DNA of 64,000 bases from Agrobacterium tumefaciens (GTDB lineage: Bacteria; Pseudomonadota; Alphaproteobacteria; Rhizobiales; Rhizobiaceae): NCBI GenBank assembly GCA_025560025.1, contig CP048485.1:124001-188000 (forward strand). Reading direction: 5' to 3'. Of the stretch, positions 17,280-26,021 are shown piece by piece (the first letter of the stretch is position 1; every line of letters begins with the position of its first letter). Below the pieces are notes generated by a model. The model had not been told where the DNA came from. It ran no database searches and saw only the letters and a list, made by a program, of their open reading frames with translations. The position numbers and the translations under genes are program-made.

Positions 17280-18587
17280 ATGCAGGCCACCATGTCGCGG
17301 CTTGCTGATACGCAGTCCATTTCGGCGCAGGGCAATGCCATGTCCCTTTCGGGCAGTCGGCGCGACGCGATTTTTTTCGTCGGCACGATGCTCTATATCT
17401 GGATTTCCGTCGCACCTTTCGAGAATCTCGCGGCTCCGCCGGTGCCGCACGCCGCTGCAAATCAGCTGACGGGGCTGGTCATCGCGCTGATTTTGGGTGT
17501 TTTCGCCCTGCGCCATCGGTTGACGGGGCTGTTGCTGCGGCCACGCTTACCCATTCTGCTATTGTTTTTCTGGCTGGCGGTCTGCTCGGTCCTCGGCACG
17601 CAGCCTGCCACCTCGCTGCAGCGTCTGCTCTTCACAGCCATCCTGTGCTTCATCACCAGCGTCCTCGTCGTCATGCCGCGAGATCGGCGGCAGTTTGACC
17701 GGATGATGGCCATCTTCGCGGTCATCCTGCTGGCACTCTGTTATTTCGGGGTGCTCTTTCTACGCTCGCGTTCGATCCATCAGCCCTATGATCTCGATGA
17801 AACAGCGCTCGCGGGCGATTGGCGTGGCATCTTCAACCACAAGAATGCGGCCGCTCCCGCCATGATCATTCTTTTCATGGTCGGGCTTTACCTGCGTAAT
17901 GCCTGGTCCACGGTTGGCGGCATCGCAATCACACTGCTGGCGGGTTTCTTTCTTTGGAAAACAAACGGAAAAACCGCCGCGATGCTGCTGCCTGTCACCA
18001 TCGCGCTGATCTGGGTCATGGAAAGACATGCCGGCCGCACATTGCTGATGATCGGTGGCCTTCTGGCTTTCCTCAATATTCTCGCGGTTGGCTCCACCTA
18101 TTTTCCGAGCATACAGAATCTGGTCGAAAGTCTGGGGATCGATTCCACCTTCACCGGACGAACGGACATATGGCGTCTGTCTTTCGACACTTTTGCACAA
18201 TCGCCGATTTTCGGGCAGGGTTTCCAGGCTTTCTGGGCGAGTGACCGGCTCCTGGCGCAGGCGGATATCTCGGAAACCTGGGCCGTCACGGCCTTCCATG
18301 CCCATAATGGTTTTGTCGAAAGCCTGCTGAATGGCGGCTTGCCGGCCTTCATTCTCATCGTCATATGGCTCGTCATTATTCCTGCAAACGATTTCCGTAT
18401 AGCAGTAGAAAGGGGCACTGATCCGGGATTAACCCGGCTTTTTGCAAGAATCTGGGTGTATGCATTACTTTCTTCGTGTCTTGAGAGTAATTTCTTTACC
18501 GGAACAGGGCCTATCTGGTCGTCTCTTCTGATTGCAATCTATTGTTTGAGGCATCAGGCTTACGACATACTTGAACAGGGTCAGTAA
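17280..18587 (+). CDS. O-antigen ligase / polymerase family membrane protein (Wzy/WaaL-like)
   Basis: It has about ten membrane segments and a central periplasmic loop of the Wzy_C family, including RTDIWRLSFDTFAQSPIFGQGFQAFW, AFHAHNGFVESLLNGGLPAF and the conserved His that marks polymerases and ligases. It probably joins polysaccharide repeat units. The start is uncertain: ATGs at 17280 and 17292 both lack a good ribosome binding site. It is divergent from the flippase gene with a 270-base gap and is followed 27 bases later by the deacetylase, so those two form an operon. Confidence 0.8.
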   Translation: MQATMSRLADTQSISAQGNAMSLSGSRRDAIFFVGTMLYIWISVAPFENLAAPPVPHAAANQLTGLVIALILGVFALRHRLTGLLLRPRLPILLLFFWLAVCSVLGTQPATSLQRLLFTAILCFITSVLVVMPRDRRQFDRMMAIFAVILLALCYFGVLFLRSRSIHQPYDLDETALAGDWRGIFNHKNAAAPAMIILFMVGLYLRNAWSTVGGIAITLLAGFFLWKTNGKTAAMLLPVTIALIWVMERHAGRTLLMIGGLLAFLNILAVGSTYFPSIQNLVESLGIDSTFTGRTDIWRLSFDTFAQSPIFGQGFQAFWASDRLLAQADISETWAVTAFHAHNGFVESLLNGGLPAFILIVIWLVIIPANDFRIAVERGTDPGLTRLFARIWVYALLSSCLESNFFTGTGPIWSSLLIAIYCLRHQAYDILEQGQ

Positions 18588-18614
18588 TTTTGCAGACAGG
18601 CCGGGGGGCTATGT

Positions 18615-19367
18615 ATGACGCAAAAAATCGGGACATTTGCAGACAGGATCAATAACCGGCTCGTGCGGTATTTTCCGGGACCGGCGGCGCGGATCAAGAC
18701 ATCCGAACCGATCGTTTCCTTCACATTCGACGATATACCGGCATCCGCCTGGACAAGCGGCGCGAGCATCTTGGAAAATGAGGGCGTTCGCGGCACGTTT
18801 TATATCGCGGGCGTCTTTATCGACAGTCATGATGATGAGCAGGAGATGATCTCCACCCAGGGCTGTTCGGAACTGGCCGCAGCCGGCCACGAACTTGCCT
18901 GTCACACCTATTCCCATCGCAAGCTCTCAAGCTTTTCGCGGGGTGGGCTTGAAGAGGATCTCGATCGCAACGACAGCGTGCTCGGATCGTTCGACAAAAG
19001 CCGGCACAGACGGAATTTCTCCGTTCCTTTCGGCATGGCCTCGCCTATCATGCAGCCGCTGCTGCGACGCCGGTTCAAGACTGCCCGCGGCATCATGCCC
19101 GGCATCAATCGGGGCAGCATCGACCCGTATAATCTTGCCGCAGTCGAACTGCGCCCTGACCCAAATTATCTCGATGCGGCGGATCGCTGGCTCGAGGATG
19201 TTTTGCAAAATGGCGGCTGGCTCATCATTTTCACCCATGATGTCTCGCCAACGCCGAGTTTTTACGGTTGCCCGGAAGACAGGTTGCAAGGCCTTGTCCG
19301 CAGGGCGGTGTCCGGTGGTGCGAAGGTCATGCCGGTTGATGCCGCCGTAACCGCACTCGGCCTGTAA
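18615..19367 (+). CDS. polysaccharide deacetylase (NodB-homology), 250 aa
   Basis: This is a carbohydrate esterase family 4 protein that removes acetyl groups from N-acetyl sugars. The metal and catalytic residues are visible: TFDD with D39 and D40, and HxxxH with H97 and H101. Later, FSVPFG and the LIIFTHDVS motif (Asp and His near the end) complete the site. There is no signal peptide, so it acts in the cytoplasm or on the inner face of the membrane. Being downstream of the polymerase gene, it probably modifies that polymer. Confidence 0.9.
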   Translation: MTQKIGTFADRINNRLVRYFPGPAARIKTSEPIVSFTFDDIPASAWTSGASILENEGVRGTFYIAGVFIDSHDDEQEMISTQGCSELAAAGHELACHTYSHRKLSSFSRGGLEEDLDRNDSVLGSFDKSRHRRNFSVPFGMASPIMQPLLRRRFKTARGIMPGINRGSIDPYNLAAVELRPDPNYLDAADRWLEDVLQNGGWLIIFTHDVSPTPSFYGCPEDRLQGLVRRAVSGGAKVMPVDAAVTALGL

Positions 19368-19430
19368 AGGGTATTGTCGGTACGATGCCCAGAGCTGCGT
19401 CGCGGAAGCGGCAGGCACATGCAGGCGTGG

Positions 19431-20084
19431 TTATTGGCTGGCCCAGATGATGCGGGCAATCCATTCCACGTCGGCCATGTCGAAGCTGCGGTTCGGGTGC
19501 TCTGGATTGAGCGAAAGTAGCTCGATGTTCTTGGGACTTTGCCGCGCCAGCACCTTGGCCATCACTTCGCCGTCGCGGCTTTTCAGCACCACGCGGTCAC
19601 CGCGCCGCACCTGCGCGCCCGGCTCCACAATCAGGATGTCTCCATCGCGGTAAAGCGGCATCATGCTTTCTCCCTGGACCTCCAGCGCATAGACGCCCTG
19701 CTTGCGCTCGGGAGAAGAGGGGAATTCCACCACATCCCAGCCCTGACCAGCCGGAAAACCGCCATCGTCGAAAAAGCCGCCGGAACCGGCCTGCGCAAAA
19801 CCGAGCAGGGGGATGGCATTCTCCGCTCCGGAGGGCTGCATCGTCTGGGTCGCCTTGCCAAAAGCATAACCGAAAAACTGGTCGACACTTGCGCCTGTCG
19901 CCTCCAGCACCTTGGAGACCGATTCGGTCGAAGGCCAGCGTTTGCGGCCATCCGGGCCGAAGCGCTTCGATTTGTTGAAGGACGTCGGATCGAGACCGGC
20001 ACGCTTCGCCAATGCCGAGGGTGTCAGCTCATGGCGCTTGGCAAGCGTATCGATGGCGCTCCAGATCGTCTCGTGTGACAGCAT
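19431..20084 (-). CDS. HTH regulator with S24 peptidase domain (LexA/CI-like)
   Basis: An N-terminal helix-turn-helix (ALAKRAGLDPTSFNKSKRFG, about residues 24-43) is joined to a C-terminal S24 fold. The Ser-Lys dyad is present, S140 in QGESMMP and K177 in GEVMAKV, and an Ala-Gly pair sits at A99-G100 in QAGSGG, where LexA-type repressors cleave themselves. It may be a phage-repressor-like or stress regulator. It is one of two regulators between the polysaccharide locus and pyrD; its targets are unknown. Confidence 0.85.
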   Translation of the reverse strand: MLSHETIWSAIDTLAKRHELTPSALAKRAGLDPTSFNKSKRFGPDGRKRWPSTESVSKVLEATGASVDQFFGYAFGKATQTMQPSGAENAIPLLGFAQAGSGGFFDDGGFPAGQGWDVVEFPSSPERKQGVYALEVQGESMMPLYRDGDILIVEPGAQVRRGDRVVLKSRDGEVMAKVLARQSPKNIELLSLNPEHPNRSFDMADVEWIARIIWASQ

Positions 20085-20195
20085 GATAGAAAGCCCGCAG
20101 GTGGAGCAGGTGGCGGAAAAGCTCCTGTCGTTTACTTCTGAAATCTAGATCATATCCGGCCCGGAGTAAAGAAAAGAAAGGAATAAAATCCTTGC

Positions 20196-20846
20196 CTACG
20201 CCACCATGGCCGATGTGTTTATCTTCGCAAGCTGGATCACTGCCTGCGTGCGGCTGTCAACCTTGAGTTTCAGCAGGATCGCGGAGACGTGTGCCTTGAT
20301 GGTGGCTTCCGAAACATTCAGCTCATAGGCGATCTGCTTGTTCAGCAACCCTTCGGCCAGCATGCCCAGAACCCGGCTTTGCTGCGGCGTCAGTGTTCTG
20401 AGCCGGCCGATGAGATTTGCCACATCCGGGTCGTTTTCCTTCTCGCCCTGGCAGCTCGCCGGTATCCAGACGTCGCCTTCCAGAACCGCGCGAATGCCCT
20501 CTCTGATATCGTCGATACCGGAGGACTTGGAAATGAAACCGGAAGCGCCGAGTTCGATGGAGCGCCGAACGGTGGTCGCATCGTCCGTTGCCGAAACGAT
20601 GACGATCGGCAGGCTGGAAAATTCCGCCCGCAGCGCCATCAGGCCTGAAAACCCGCTGACGCCCGGCATGGCGAGGTCGAGAAGCATCAGATCGGCGTCG
20701 TTACGCGCTGTCGCAGCGCTTCGCGCGGCTTCGAAATCCCCGGCTTCTATGATGGTCTGCTGCCCGTCAAGACCGGATACGGCCTGTTTGAGGGCGCCGC
20801 GAAAAAGCGGGTGGTCGTCTGCTATGATAATGACAAGTTCCGACAT
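20196..20846 (-). CDS. LuxR/NarL-family response regulator, 216 aa
   Basis: A receiver domain with the acidic pocket D10-D11, phospho-acceptor D57 (LLDLAMPG) and K106 region (GFISKS) is followed by a LuxR HTH at about residues 145-205 (LTPQQSRVLGMLAEGLLNKQIAYELNVSEATIKAHVSAIL). A strong GGGAGG precedes the ATG at 20846. No sensor kinase gene is adjacent, so it is an orphan in this window. The gene is divergent from DUF952-pyrD with a 242-base gap. Confidence 0.9.
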   Translation of the reverse strand: MSELVIIIADDHPLFRGALKQAVSGLDGQQTIIEAGDFEAARSAATARNDADLMLLDLAMPGVSGFSGLMALRAEFSSLPIVIVSATDDATTVRRSIELGASGFISKSSGIDDIREGIRAVLEGDVWIPASCQGEKENDPDVANLIGRLRTLTPQQSRVLGMLAEGLLNKQIAYELNVSEATIKAHVSAILLKLKVDSRTQAVIQLAKINTSAMVA

Positions 20847-21088
20847 TCTGGCCCCCTCCCAAGGGCGTTATGCGGTTCTTTCGCAGGTCTGGTGTACTCC
20901 CATTTGCCGGCGGTCGAAACACTGCCAGCTCCTCCGCTCAAGGTTGCGCCAATCGGTCCCGCATTACAAGGAAAAGCTTGTGGACAGGCGGTCTTTCGGG
21001 CTCTCCGCAATAAAAATGCCGTGGAAACTGTGGACAATCTTCGAGCTTTGCGGCAAATCCCGCTGAGTGGAAAGCCTTGGAGAGCCCT

Positions 21089-21442
21089 ATGCAGGAAACG
21101 CCCGCGATCATCTATAAAATCGTGCCGGAGACGTTATGGAGCGCGGCAAAGGCGAAGGGCGTCTTCGAAGGTGCGGCTATCGATCTGACCGACGGCTTCA
21201 TTCATTTCTCAACGGCAAAACAGGCGGCGGAGACCGCCGCGCGGCACTTTTCCGGCCAGGTCGATCTGCTTCTGATCGCGGTCGACGGCGCGGCACTTGG
21301 CGACAAGCTGGTCTATGAACCCTCAAGAGGCGGTGATCTTTTCCCGCATCTTTATGCTCCGCTTCCCCTCAGTGCGGTGCTTTGGGAAACGCCGCTTTCA
21401 CTCGGCCACGATGGCCAGCATCAATTCCCGGAGATATTGTGA
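21089..21442 (+). CDS. DUF952 family protein, 117 aa
   Basis: The product has the DUF952 core, AIYKIVPETLWSAAKAKGVFEGAAIDLTDGFIHFS, with the conserved Trp, Asp and the GFIHFS stretch, and a second half ending HLYAPLPL. The domain resembles ADP-ribosyltransferase-like folds, but its activity is unproven. The ATG at 21089 has GGAGAG upstream. Its stop overlaps the pyrD start by one base (TGATG at 21440-21444), an arrangement conserved in related bacteria as I recall. Confidence 0.9.
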   Translation: MQETPAIIYKIVPETLWSAAKAKGVFEGAAIDLTDGFIHFSTAKQAAETAARHFSGQVDLLLIAVDGAALGDKLVYEPSRGGDLFPHLYAPLPLSAVLWETPLSLGHDGQHQFPEIL

Positions 21443-22533
21443 TGAGCGGATTATTTTCCTCGGTCGGTCGCAAGGGCCTGTTTCTCGTCGATCCGGAAAA
21501 GGCGCATGGCCTGTCCATTGCGGCGCTGAAAAGCGGCTTTCTGCCCACCTGCATGGTGCCGCATGATCCGCGTCTGCAGCAGACCGTGGCGGGCCTCGTC
21601 TTCCCCAATCCGCTCGGCATGGCGGCGGGTTACGACAAGAATGCGGAAGTACCGGGGCCGCTTCTGCGGCTCGGTTTCGGCTTTACCGAAATCGGCACCG
21701 TCACGCCCAAGGCGCAATCCGGCAATCCCAGGCCGCGTATCTTCCGTCTGGTAGAGGATGAGGGTGTCATCAATCGCCTCGGCTTCAACAATGAAGGCCA
21801 TGCGGCCGCCCTGGAACGTCTGAAGCAGGCAAAGCTGCGCGGCATCGTCGGCGTGAATATCGGCGCCAACAAGGATAGCGAAGACCGCATCGCCGATTAT
21901 GTGCAGGGCATCGAGGCCTTTTATTCGGTCGCATCCTATTTCACCGTCAATATTTCTTCGCCCAATACGCCCGGCCTGCGTGATCTTCAGGCGCGCGAAA
22001 GCCTTGCCGCCCTTCTCGCCGCCGTGCTGGAACGCCGCAAGGTGGAAGCTGAACGTTTCGGCAAACGCATCCCGGTCTTCCTCAAGATCGCGCCCGATCT
22101 GACCGAAGAGGGGCTGGACGATGTTGCGGAAGAGGCGCTGGCCCATGAACTCGATGGCCTGATTGTCTCGAACACCACGCTCTCGCGCGAAGGCCTGCGG
22201 CCCGGCCCGCACAAGGGCGAGGCCGGCGGCCTGTCCGGCAAGCCGCTCTTCGAGCTTTCCACCACGGTTCTCGCCAAAATGCGCCGGCGCGTCGGCGGTA
22301 ACCTGCCGATCATCGGCGTCGGTGGCGTCTCATCCGCGGAAACGGCACTGGAAAAGGTGAGGGCAGGGGCCGATCTGGTTCAGCTCTATTCCTGCATGGT
22401 TTATGAGGGGCCCGGCCTGCCGTCGTCCATCGTCAAGGGCCTGTCGAAGCTGGTTGCCCGCGAGGGCGTGGAATCGATCCGTGACCTGCGCGACAGCGCG
22501 GTCGATCGCTGGGCGGATCGCCCGCTCGGTTGA
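21442..22533 (+). CDS. pyrD: dihydroorotate dehydrogenase (quinone), class 2
   Basis: This enzyme oxidises dihydroorotate to orotate in pyrimidine synthesis, passing electrons to quinone at the inner membrane. It has an N-terminal hydrophobic helix that marks class 2, the GMAAGYDKNAE and NISSPNTPGLRDLQ blocks (with the catalytic Ser), FLKIAPDL, SNTTLSREGL and GVGGVSSAETALEKVRAGA, all typical of FMN-binding PyrD. It is translationally coupled to DUF952. Confidence 0.96.
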   Translation: MSGLFSSVGRKGLFLVDPEKAHGLSIAALKSGFLPTCMVPHDPRLQQTVAGLVFPNPLGMAAGYDKNAEVPGPLLRLGFGFTEIGTVTPKAQSGNPRPRIFRLVEDEGVINRLGFNNEGHAAALERLKQAKLRGIVGVNIGANKDSEDRIADYVQGIEAFYSVASYFTVNISSPNTPGLRDLQARESLAALLAAVLERRKVEAERFGKRIPVFLKIAPDLTEEGLDDVAEEALAHELDGLIVSNTTLSREGLRPGPHKGEAGGLSGKPLFELSTTVLAKMRRRVGGNLPIIGVGGVSSAETALEKVRAGADLVQLYSCMVYEGPGLPSSIVKGLSKLVAREGVESIRDLRDSAVDRWADRPLG

Positions 22534-22669
22534 GCATGATCTAAAAGGGTCGAGACGGTGCGTCGGTTAGGAGGAGTGCTGCTCGTGGCGGGGCGCTCAT
22601 CTCTCCTCATCCCTATGACAGGCACAGGAATAAGGGTGGAGAGGGTTTTCGCCGCCGGCCCCAATTATC

Positions 22670-23167
22670 TCAGGCGCAGAGCACCATCGCCCAATAGGGC
22701 CGGTTACGGCTGGCCGCATCATATGCCACCGCGACGCCGAGACCATTGTAAGGCCCGAGCATGTTTTCGAGATGGTGTTTGGAGCCAATCCAGGCCTTTA
22801 CGACGCGTTCCACGCTGTCCTGTCCGGCCGCCACGTTTTCCGCTGCCGGAAGCGGCACGCTGCCGTCCTTCATGCGAATGAGGAAACTGTCGGTCAGGCC
22901 GATCAGATGCGCCATTTTCTGCGCCTTGACCATGCGGCCGGCCTGATAAGCGGCGGCGCTGCTAGCCGCGCCATTGATGGCGAGCGGCGAAAGCCCCTTG
23001 GATCGGCGCAGATCATTGACCATGGGAAGGGCCGCCGCCGTCTCGTCGCAGGTGCCGGATGGCATGCCCTTGTTGGTGGGCACGGAAACGCAGGCGGAAA
23101 GCACGGAGCCGGCGGAAACCAGCACGAAGCCGCGCCGGGTGAGCGTCTGGAATGATGTGTCGGTCAT
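22670..23167 (-). CDS. CAP-domain lipoprotein with twin-arginine signal
   Basis: The signal peptide contains TRRGF (R11-R12) followed by a hydrophobic stretch and the lipobox LSAC with Cys26, so the protein is probably exported by Tat and lipidated. The mature part is a small CAP (SCP/PR1) domain of about 120 residues: MVNDLRRSKGLSPL, AGRMVKAQKMAH, AAENVAAG and VKAWIGSKHHLENML, the conserved His/Glu pattern. In bacteria such proteins are often envelope or lipid binding; function here is unproven. It faces pyrD convergently and is followed by the DUF6460-like gene upstream with one base between. Confidence 0.9.
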   Translation of the reverse strand: MTDTSFQTLTRRGFVLVSAGSVLSACVSVPTNKGMPSGTCDETAAALPMVNDLRRSKGLSPLAINGAASSAAAYQAGRMVKAQKMAHLIGLTDSFLIRMKDGSVPLPAAENVAAGQDSVERVVKAWIGSKHHLENMLGPYNGLGVAVAYDAASRNRPYWAMVLCA

Positions 23168-23168
23168 G

Positions 23169-23435
23169 TCAGCGACGATAGCTCAGGAGGCGAAGAATAA
23201 TGAAAACGGGAATGACGATCGTGGCGCCGAGGATCAGATAGTCGCCGATCGCGCCAAGCGCATGGAAACCGCTGCGCCAGAGATCGACCACGAAATCGCG
23301 CGCGCCATAGATGATGTTCCAGGGCGTCAATCCGAAGATCGCCATCAGAAAACCAACGAGCAATGAAACCACCAGCAGCTTCACCACGGTGCGGGCCACC
23401 GTATCACCCAGCATTTTGTTGACCTCACCGGCCAT
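23169..23435 (-). CDS. small membrane protein, DUF6460-like, 88 aa
   Basis: The ATG at 23435 has AGGAGA upstream; a longer frame to 23474 lacks support. The product has two membrane segments (ARTVVKLLVVSLLVGFLMAIF and YLILGATIVIPVFIILRLLSY) around a conserved Gly/Trp/Pro loop (GLTPWNIIYGARDFV) and ends in basic residues. This matches a widespread alphaproteobacterial small protein of unknown role. It ends one base before the CAP lipoprotein gene, so the two are co-transcribed. Confidence 0.75.
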   Translation of the reverse strand: MAGEVNKMLGDTVARTVVKLLVVSLLVGFLMAIFGLTPWNIIYGARDFVVDLWRSGFHALGAIGDYLILGATIVIPVFIILRLLSYRR

Positions 23436-23592
23436 CAGCAAGTCTCCTGTTTTGTCCTGACATATGGGGCGCACCGCTTCGATGCAAGTTTTCGCGCACT
23501 ATATCGCGCCATATTCGCCGCTGCCATGAAATAGGACTTGAGTTTTTTTATGGCTTGATAAATGACAGCCCGCATCTTCTCAGGAATCATTG

Positions 23593-24534
23593 ATGGCCCC
23601 AAACCAGTTTTCTTCCGGTGACGTCATTGCCGACCGCCGGGCGGACTATGCCCGCATGTTGGCGGAAGGCGGTGACTACCCCGCCGCCGCCGAACTCATG
23701 GAACAGGCGCTTGAACTTGCGCCACGGTGGACGGCGGGCTGGTTTCGCTTCGGGGAATATCAAGAAAAGGCGGGGGAACCCGCAAAAGCCGTGGCGGCTT
23801 ACGAGAAAGTCGCCACGCTGGATACGGAAGGGCTGTTTGCAGCCGAACTGAAGCTCGCGGTTCTCGGCGCCGCGGAAACACCCGAGCAGCCGCCGAGCCG
23901 TTATGTGGAAGGGCTGTTCGACGATTATGCCGACCGTTTCGAAACGTCGCTCGTCGAGAAACTGGATTACAGCGTACCGCAGAAACTGGCGGAGCTGATC
24001 GGGACGGCGGCGGATGGCGGCGTCTTTGACACGATTGTCGATATTGGCTGCGGCACGGGCCTTCTCGGCGTCGAGATAAGTTCCCTGACAAAGCGGCTTG
24101 AAGGCTTCGATATTTCCCAGAACATGCTCGCCAAGGCGGAGGAAAAAGGTCTTTACGACCATCTTGGCCAGGCAGATCTTTCGCTCGAAGCGGAAGCGTC
24201 GGGATTGTTCACCCCGACCATGGCGCAGCACCGCGCCGCGCTCGTCGCCGCTGCCGATGTGATGATGTATCTCGGCAGTCTCGAAACTGTCATGCCGCTC
24301 GTTTCCGCCCTGCTTGCACCCTCCGGATTCTTCGCCTTTTCCGTGGAGGATGCCGGGGATGAAGAAGGTTTCGTGCTGCGGGAATCCCTGCGTTACGCCC
24401 ATTCGAAGAGCTACGTCACCAGCCTTCTGGAGCGGACCGGCTTTTCCCTCATCGAAATTCGCAAAACCACCATTCGCAAGGATGCCGGAAAACCCCTTTC
24501 CGGCATTCTTTTTCTTGCCCGCGCCAAAGCCTGA
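23593..24534 (+). CDS. TPR-containing SAM-dependent methyltransferase, 313 aa
   Basis: Residues about 10-80 carry two TPR-like helix pairs (DYPAAAELMEQALELAPRWTAGWFRFGEYQEKAG). From about 115 a class I methyltransferase fold follows: the SAM-binding VDIGCGTGLLG, the acidic FDIS after strand 2 and AADVMMYLG. The substrate is unknown; TPR-methyltransferases of this type often act on small molecules or proteins. The ATG at 23593 follows AGGA at eight bases. Confidence 0.85.
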   Translation: MAPNQFSSGDVIADRRADYARMLAEGGDYPAAAELMEQALELAPRWTAGWFRFGEYQEKAGEPAKAVAAYEKVATLDTEGLFAAELKLAVLGAAETPEQPPSRYVEGLFDDYADRFETSLVEKLDYSVPQKLAELIGTAADGGVFDTIVDIGCGTGLLGVEISSLTKRLEGFDISQNMLAKAEEKGLYDHLGQADLSLEAEASGLFTPTMAQHRAALVAAADVMMYLGSLETVMPLVSALLAPSGFFAFSVEDAGDEEGFVLRESLRYAHSKSYVTSLLERTGFSLIEIRKTTIRKDAGKPLSGILFLARAKA

Positions 24535-24641
24535 ACATTCCGTTTCTTGCCATTTTCGCGATAGGTCAGGCTTCCTTACGTATCCTTCTTGCTCAGACGT
24601 TTTTTGCAGTGCAAAATATGCTTGAAACTGAGGAAAAAAGC

Positions 24642-25280
24642 GTGAGCAGAACGAGAAGCGTTTACAGCATGTGGAGTTCCGATCCGGCCAGACATGCGCC
24701 GGTGGAAGACGTGCAGGGCATCGTCACCGGTGCCATCGTGTCGGCGCTCGGCTTTTATCTGCTGAACAAGGTCGGTCTTCTGACCGGCGGCACCGCCGGC
24801 GTCGCCTTTCTCCTTCACTATGCCTTCGGCATCAGCTTCGGCCTCCTGTTCTTCCTCGTCAATCTGCCCTTCTATTACCTGTCCTTCCGACGCCTCGGTC
24901 TTGCCTTCTCCTTGAAGACCTTCATTGCCATCGGCCTCGTTTCGGTGCTCACGGAAGTGGAGGCGCGCTGGATGATCATCGACAGCATCAACCCGCTCTG
25001 GGCGGCGCTTCTGGGCGGCCTGCTTCTGGGTTACGGATTGCTGGCGCTTTATCGCCACCGCGCCAGCCTGGGCGGTATCGGCATTCTGGCCATCTATATT
25101 CAGGACCGCTTCGGCATCCGCGCCGGTCTGATCCAGCTGGCCTTCGATGCCTTCGTGATGCTCTGCGCCTTCCTCGTCATCGATCCGGCCACCGTCGTCT
25201 ATTCGATTGTCGGCGCTTTCGTGCTCAACATGTTTCTCGCCATCAATCACCGCTCGGACAGATACATCGTTGTGCGTTGA
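24642..25280 (+). CDS. YitT family membrane protein, first of tandem pair
   Basis: The GTG at 24642 was chosen because GAGGA lies just upstream and it gives the same length as the paralogue downstream; in-frame starts at 24609 and 24618 lack ribosome binding sites. The protein has about five membrane segments, with GLLTGGTAGVAFLLHY and FRRLGLAFSLKTF as family-conserved stretches. It lacks the C-terminal soluble DUF2179 domain found in Bacillus YitT. YitT proteins are thought to be transporters; the substrate is unknown. Seventy-three bases separate it from its paralogue. Confidence 0.88.
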   Translation: MSRTRSVYSMWSSDPARHAPVEDVQGIVTGAIVSALGFYLLNKVGLLTGGTAGVAFLLHYAFGISFGLLFFLVNLPFYYLSFRRLGLAFSLKTFIAIGLVSVLTEVEARWMIIDSINPLWAALLGGLLLGYGLLALYRHRASLGGIGILAIYIQDRFGIRAGLIQLAFDAFVMLCAFLVIDPATVVYSIVGAFVLNMFLAINHRSDRYIVVR

Positions 25281-25353
25281 GCAAAGCACGCTTGAAATCC
25301 ATCGCGCTTTTGCGCAATAGCTCGACAGAGGCCGGAAAATCAGGGGAACAGGC

Positions 25354-25995
25354 ATGGGCGATACGACTGCACGCAGGCGCTTGAATATCTGGGCTTCCGC
25401 GCCAGATCGTCATTCGATGCTGGAGGATGCCCAGGGCGTTCTGGCCGGCAGCATGCTCGTCTCGCTCGGTGTGACCCTGCTTTCTGCCGCGGGCCTGCTC
25501 ACCGGTGGCACCGTCGGCCTTGCCTTTCTGGCGCATTATTCCACCGGCTTCAGCTTCGGCGTGGTGTTCTTCCTCGTCAACCTGCCGTTTTATTATCTCG
25601 CCTTCCGACGTCTCGGTCTTGCCTTCACGGTCAAGACCTTCTGCGCCATCGCCATGACGGCGCTGCTGTCGGAATATATGCCCGGCTTTTTCGCCTTTCA
25701 GAGCATCAATCCGGTTGCTGCGGCTCTCTTTGGCGGATTGACCGTCGCGGCCGGCATGCTGGCGCTGTTCCGTCATCGCACGAGTCTCGGCGGTTTTGGT
25801 ATCCTCGCGCTTTATCTTCAGGATCGTTTCGGCTGGCGCGCGGGCCTCGTGCAGCTCGCCTTTGACGGCATGGTGCTGGCCTGCTCGTTCTTCGTGGCCA
25901 CACCTTTCGTCATCATCTGCTCCATCCTCGGCGCGTTGGTCATGAACCTCACGCTCGCCATCAATCACAGAAACGACCGCTACATCGCCATGTAG
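25354..25995 (+). CDS. YitT family membrane protein, second of tandem pair
   Basis: It is co-linear with the preceding gene over its full length: both start with a polar lead, share WASAPDRH/WSSDPARH, then GLLTGGTVGLAFLAHYSTGFSFGVVFFLVNLPFYYLAFRRLGLAF and end AINHRNDRYIAM. This is a gene duplication, with divergence mostly in the N-terminus and in the middle of the third segment. The ribosome binding site AGGGGAA precedes the ATG. The two products may form a heterodimer. Confidence 0.9.
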   Translation: MGDTTARRRLNIWASAPDRHSMLEDAQGVLAGSMLVSLGVTLLSAAGLLTGGTVGLAFLAHYSTGFSFGVVFFLVNLPFYYLAFRRLGLAFTVKTFCAIAMTALLSEYMPGFFAFQSINPVAAALFGGLTVAAGMLALFRHRTSLGGFGILALYLQDRFGWRAGLVQLAFDGMVLACSFFVATPFVIICSILGALVMNLTLAINHRNDRYIAM

Positions 25996-26021
25996 CGGCC
26001 GCCCATTTTGGGTTTAAGAGG

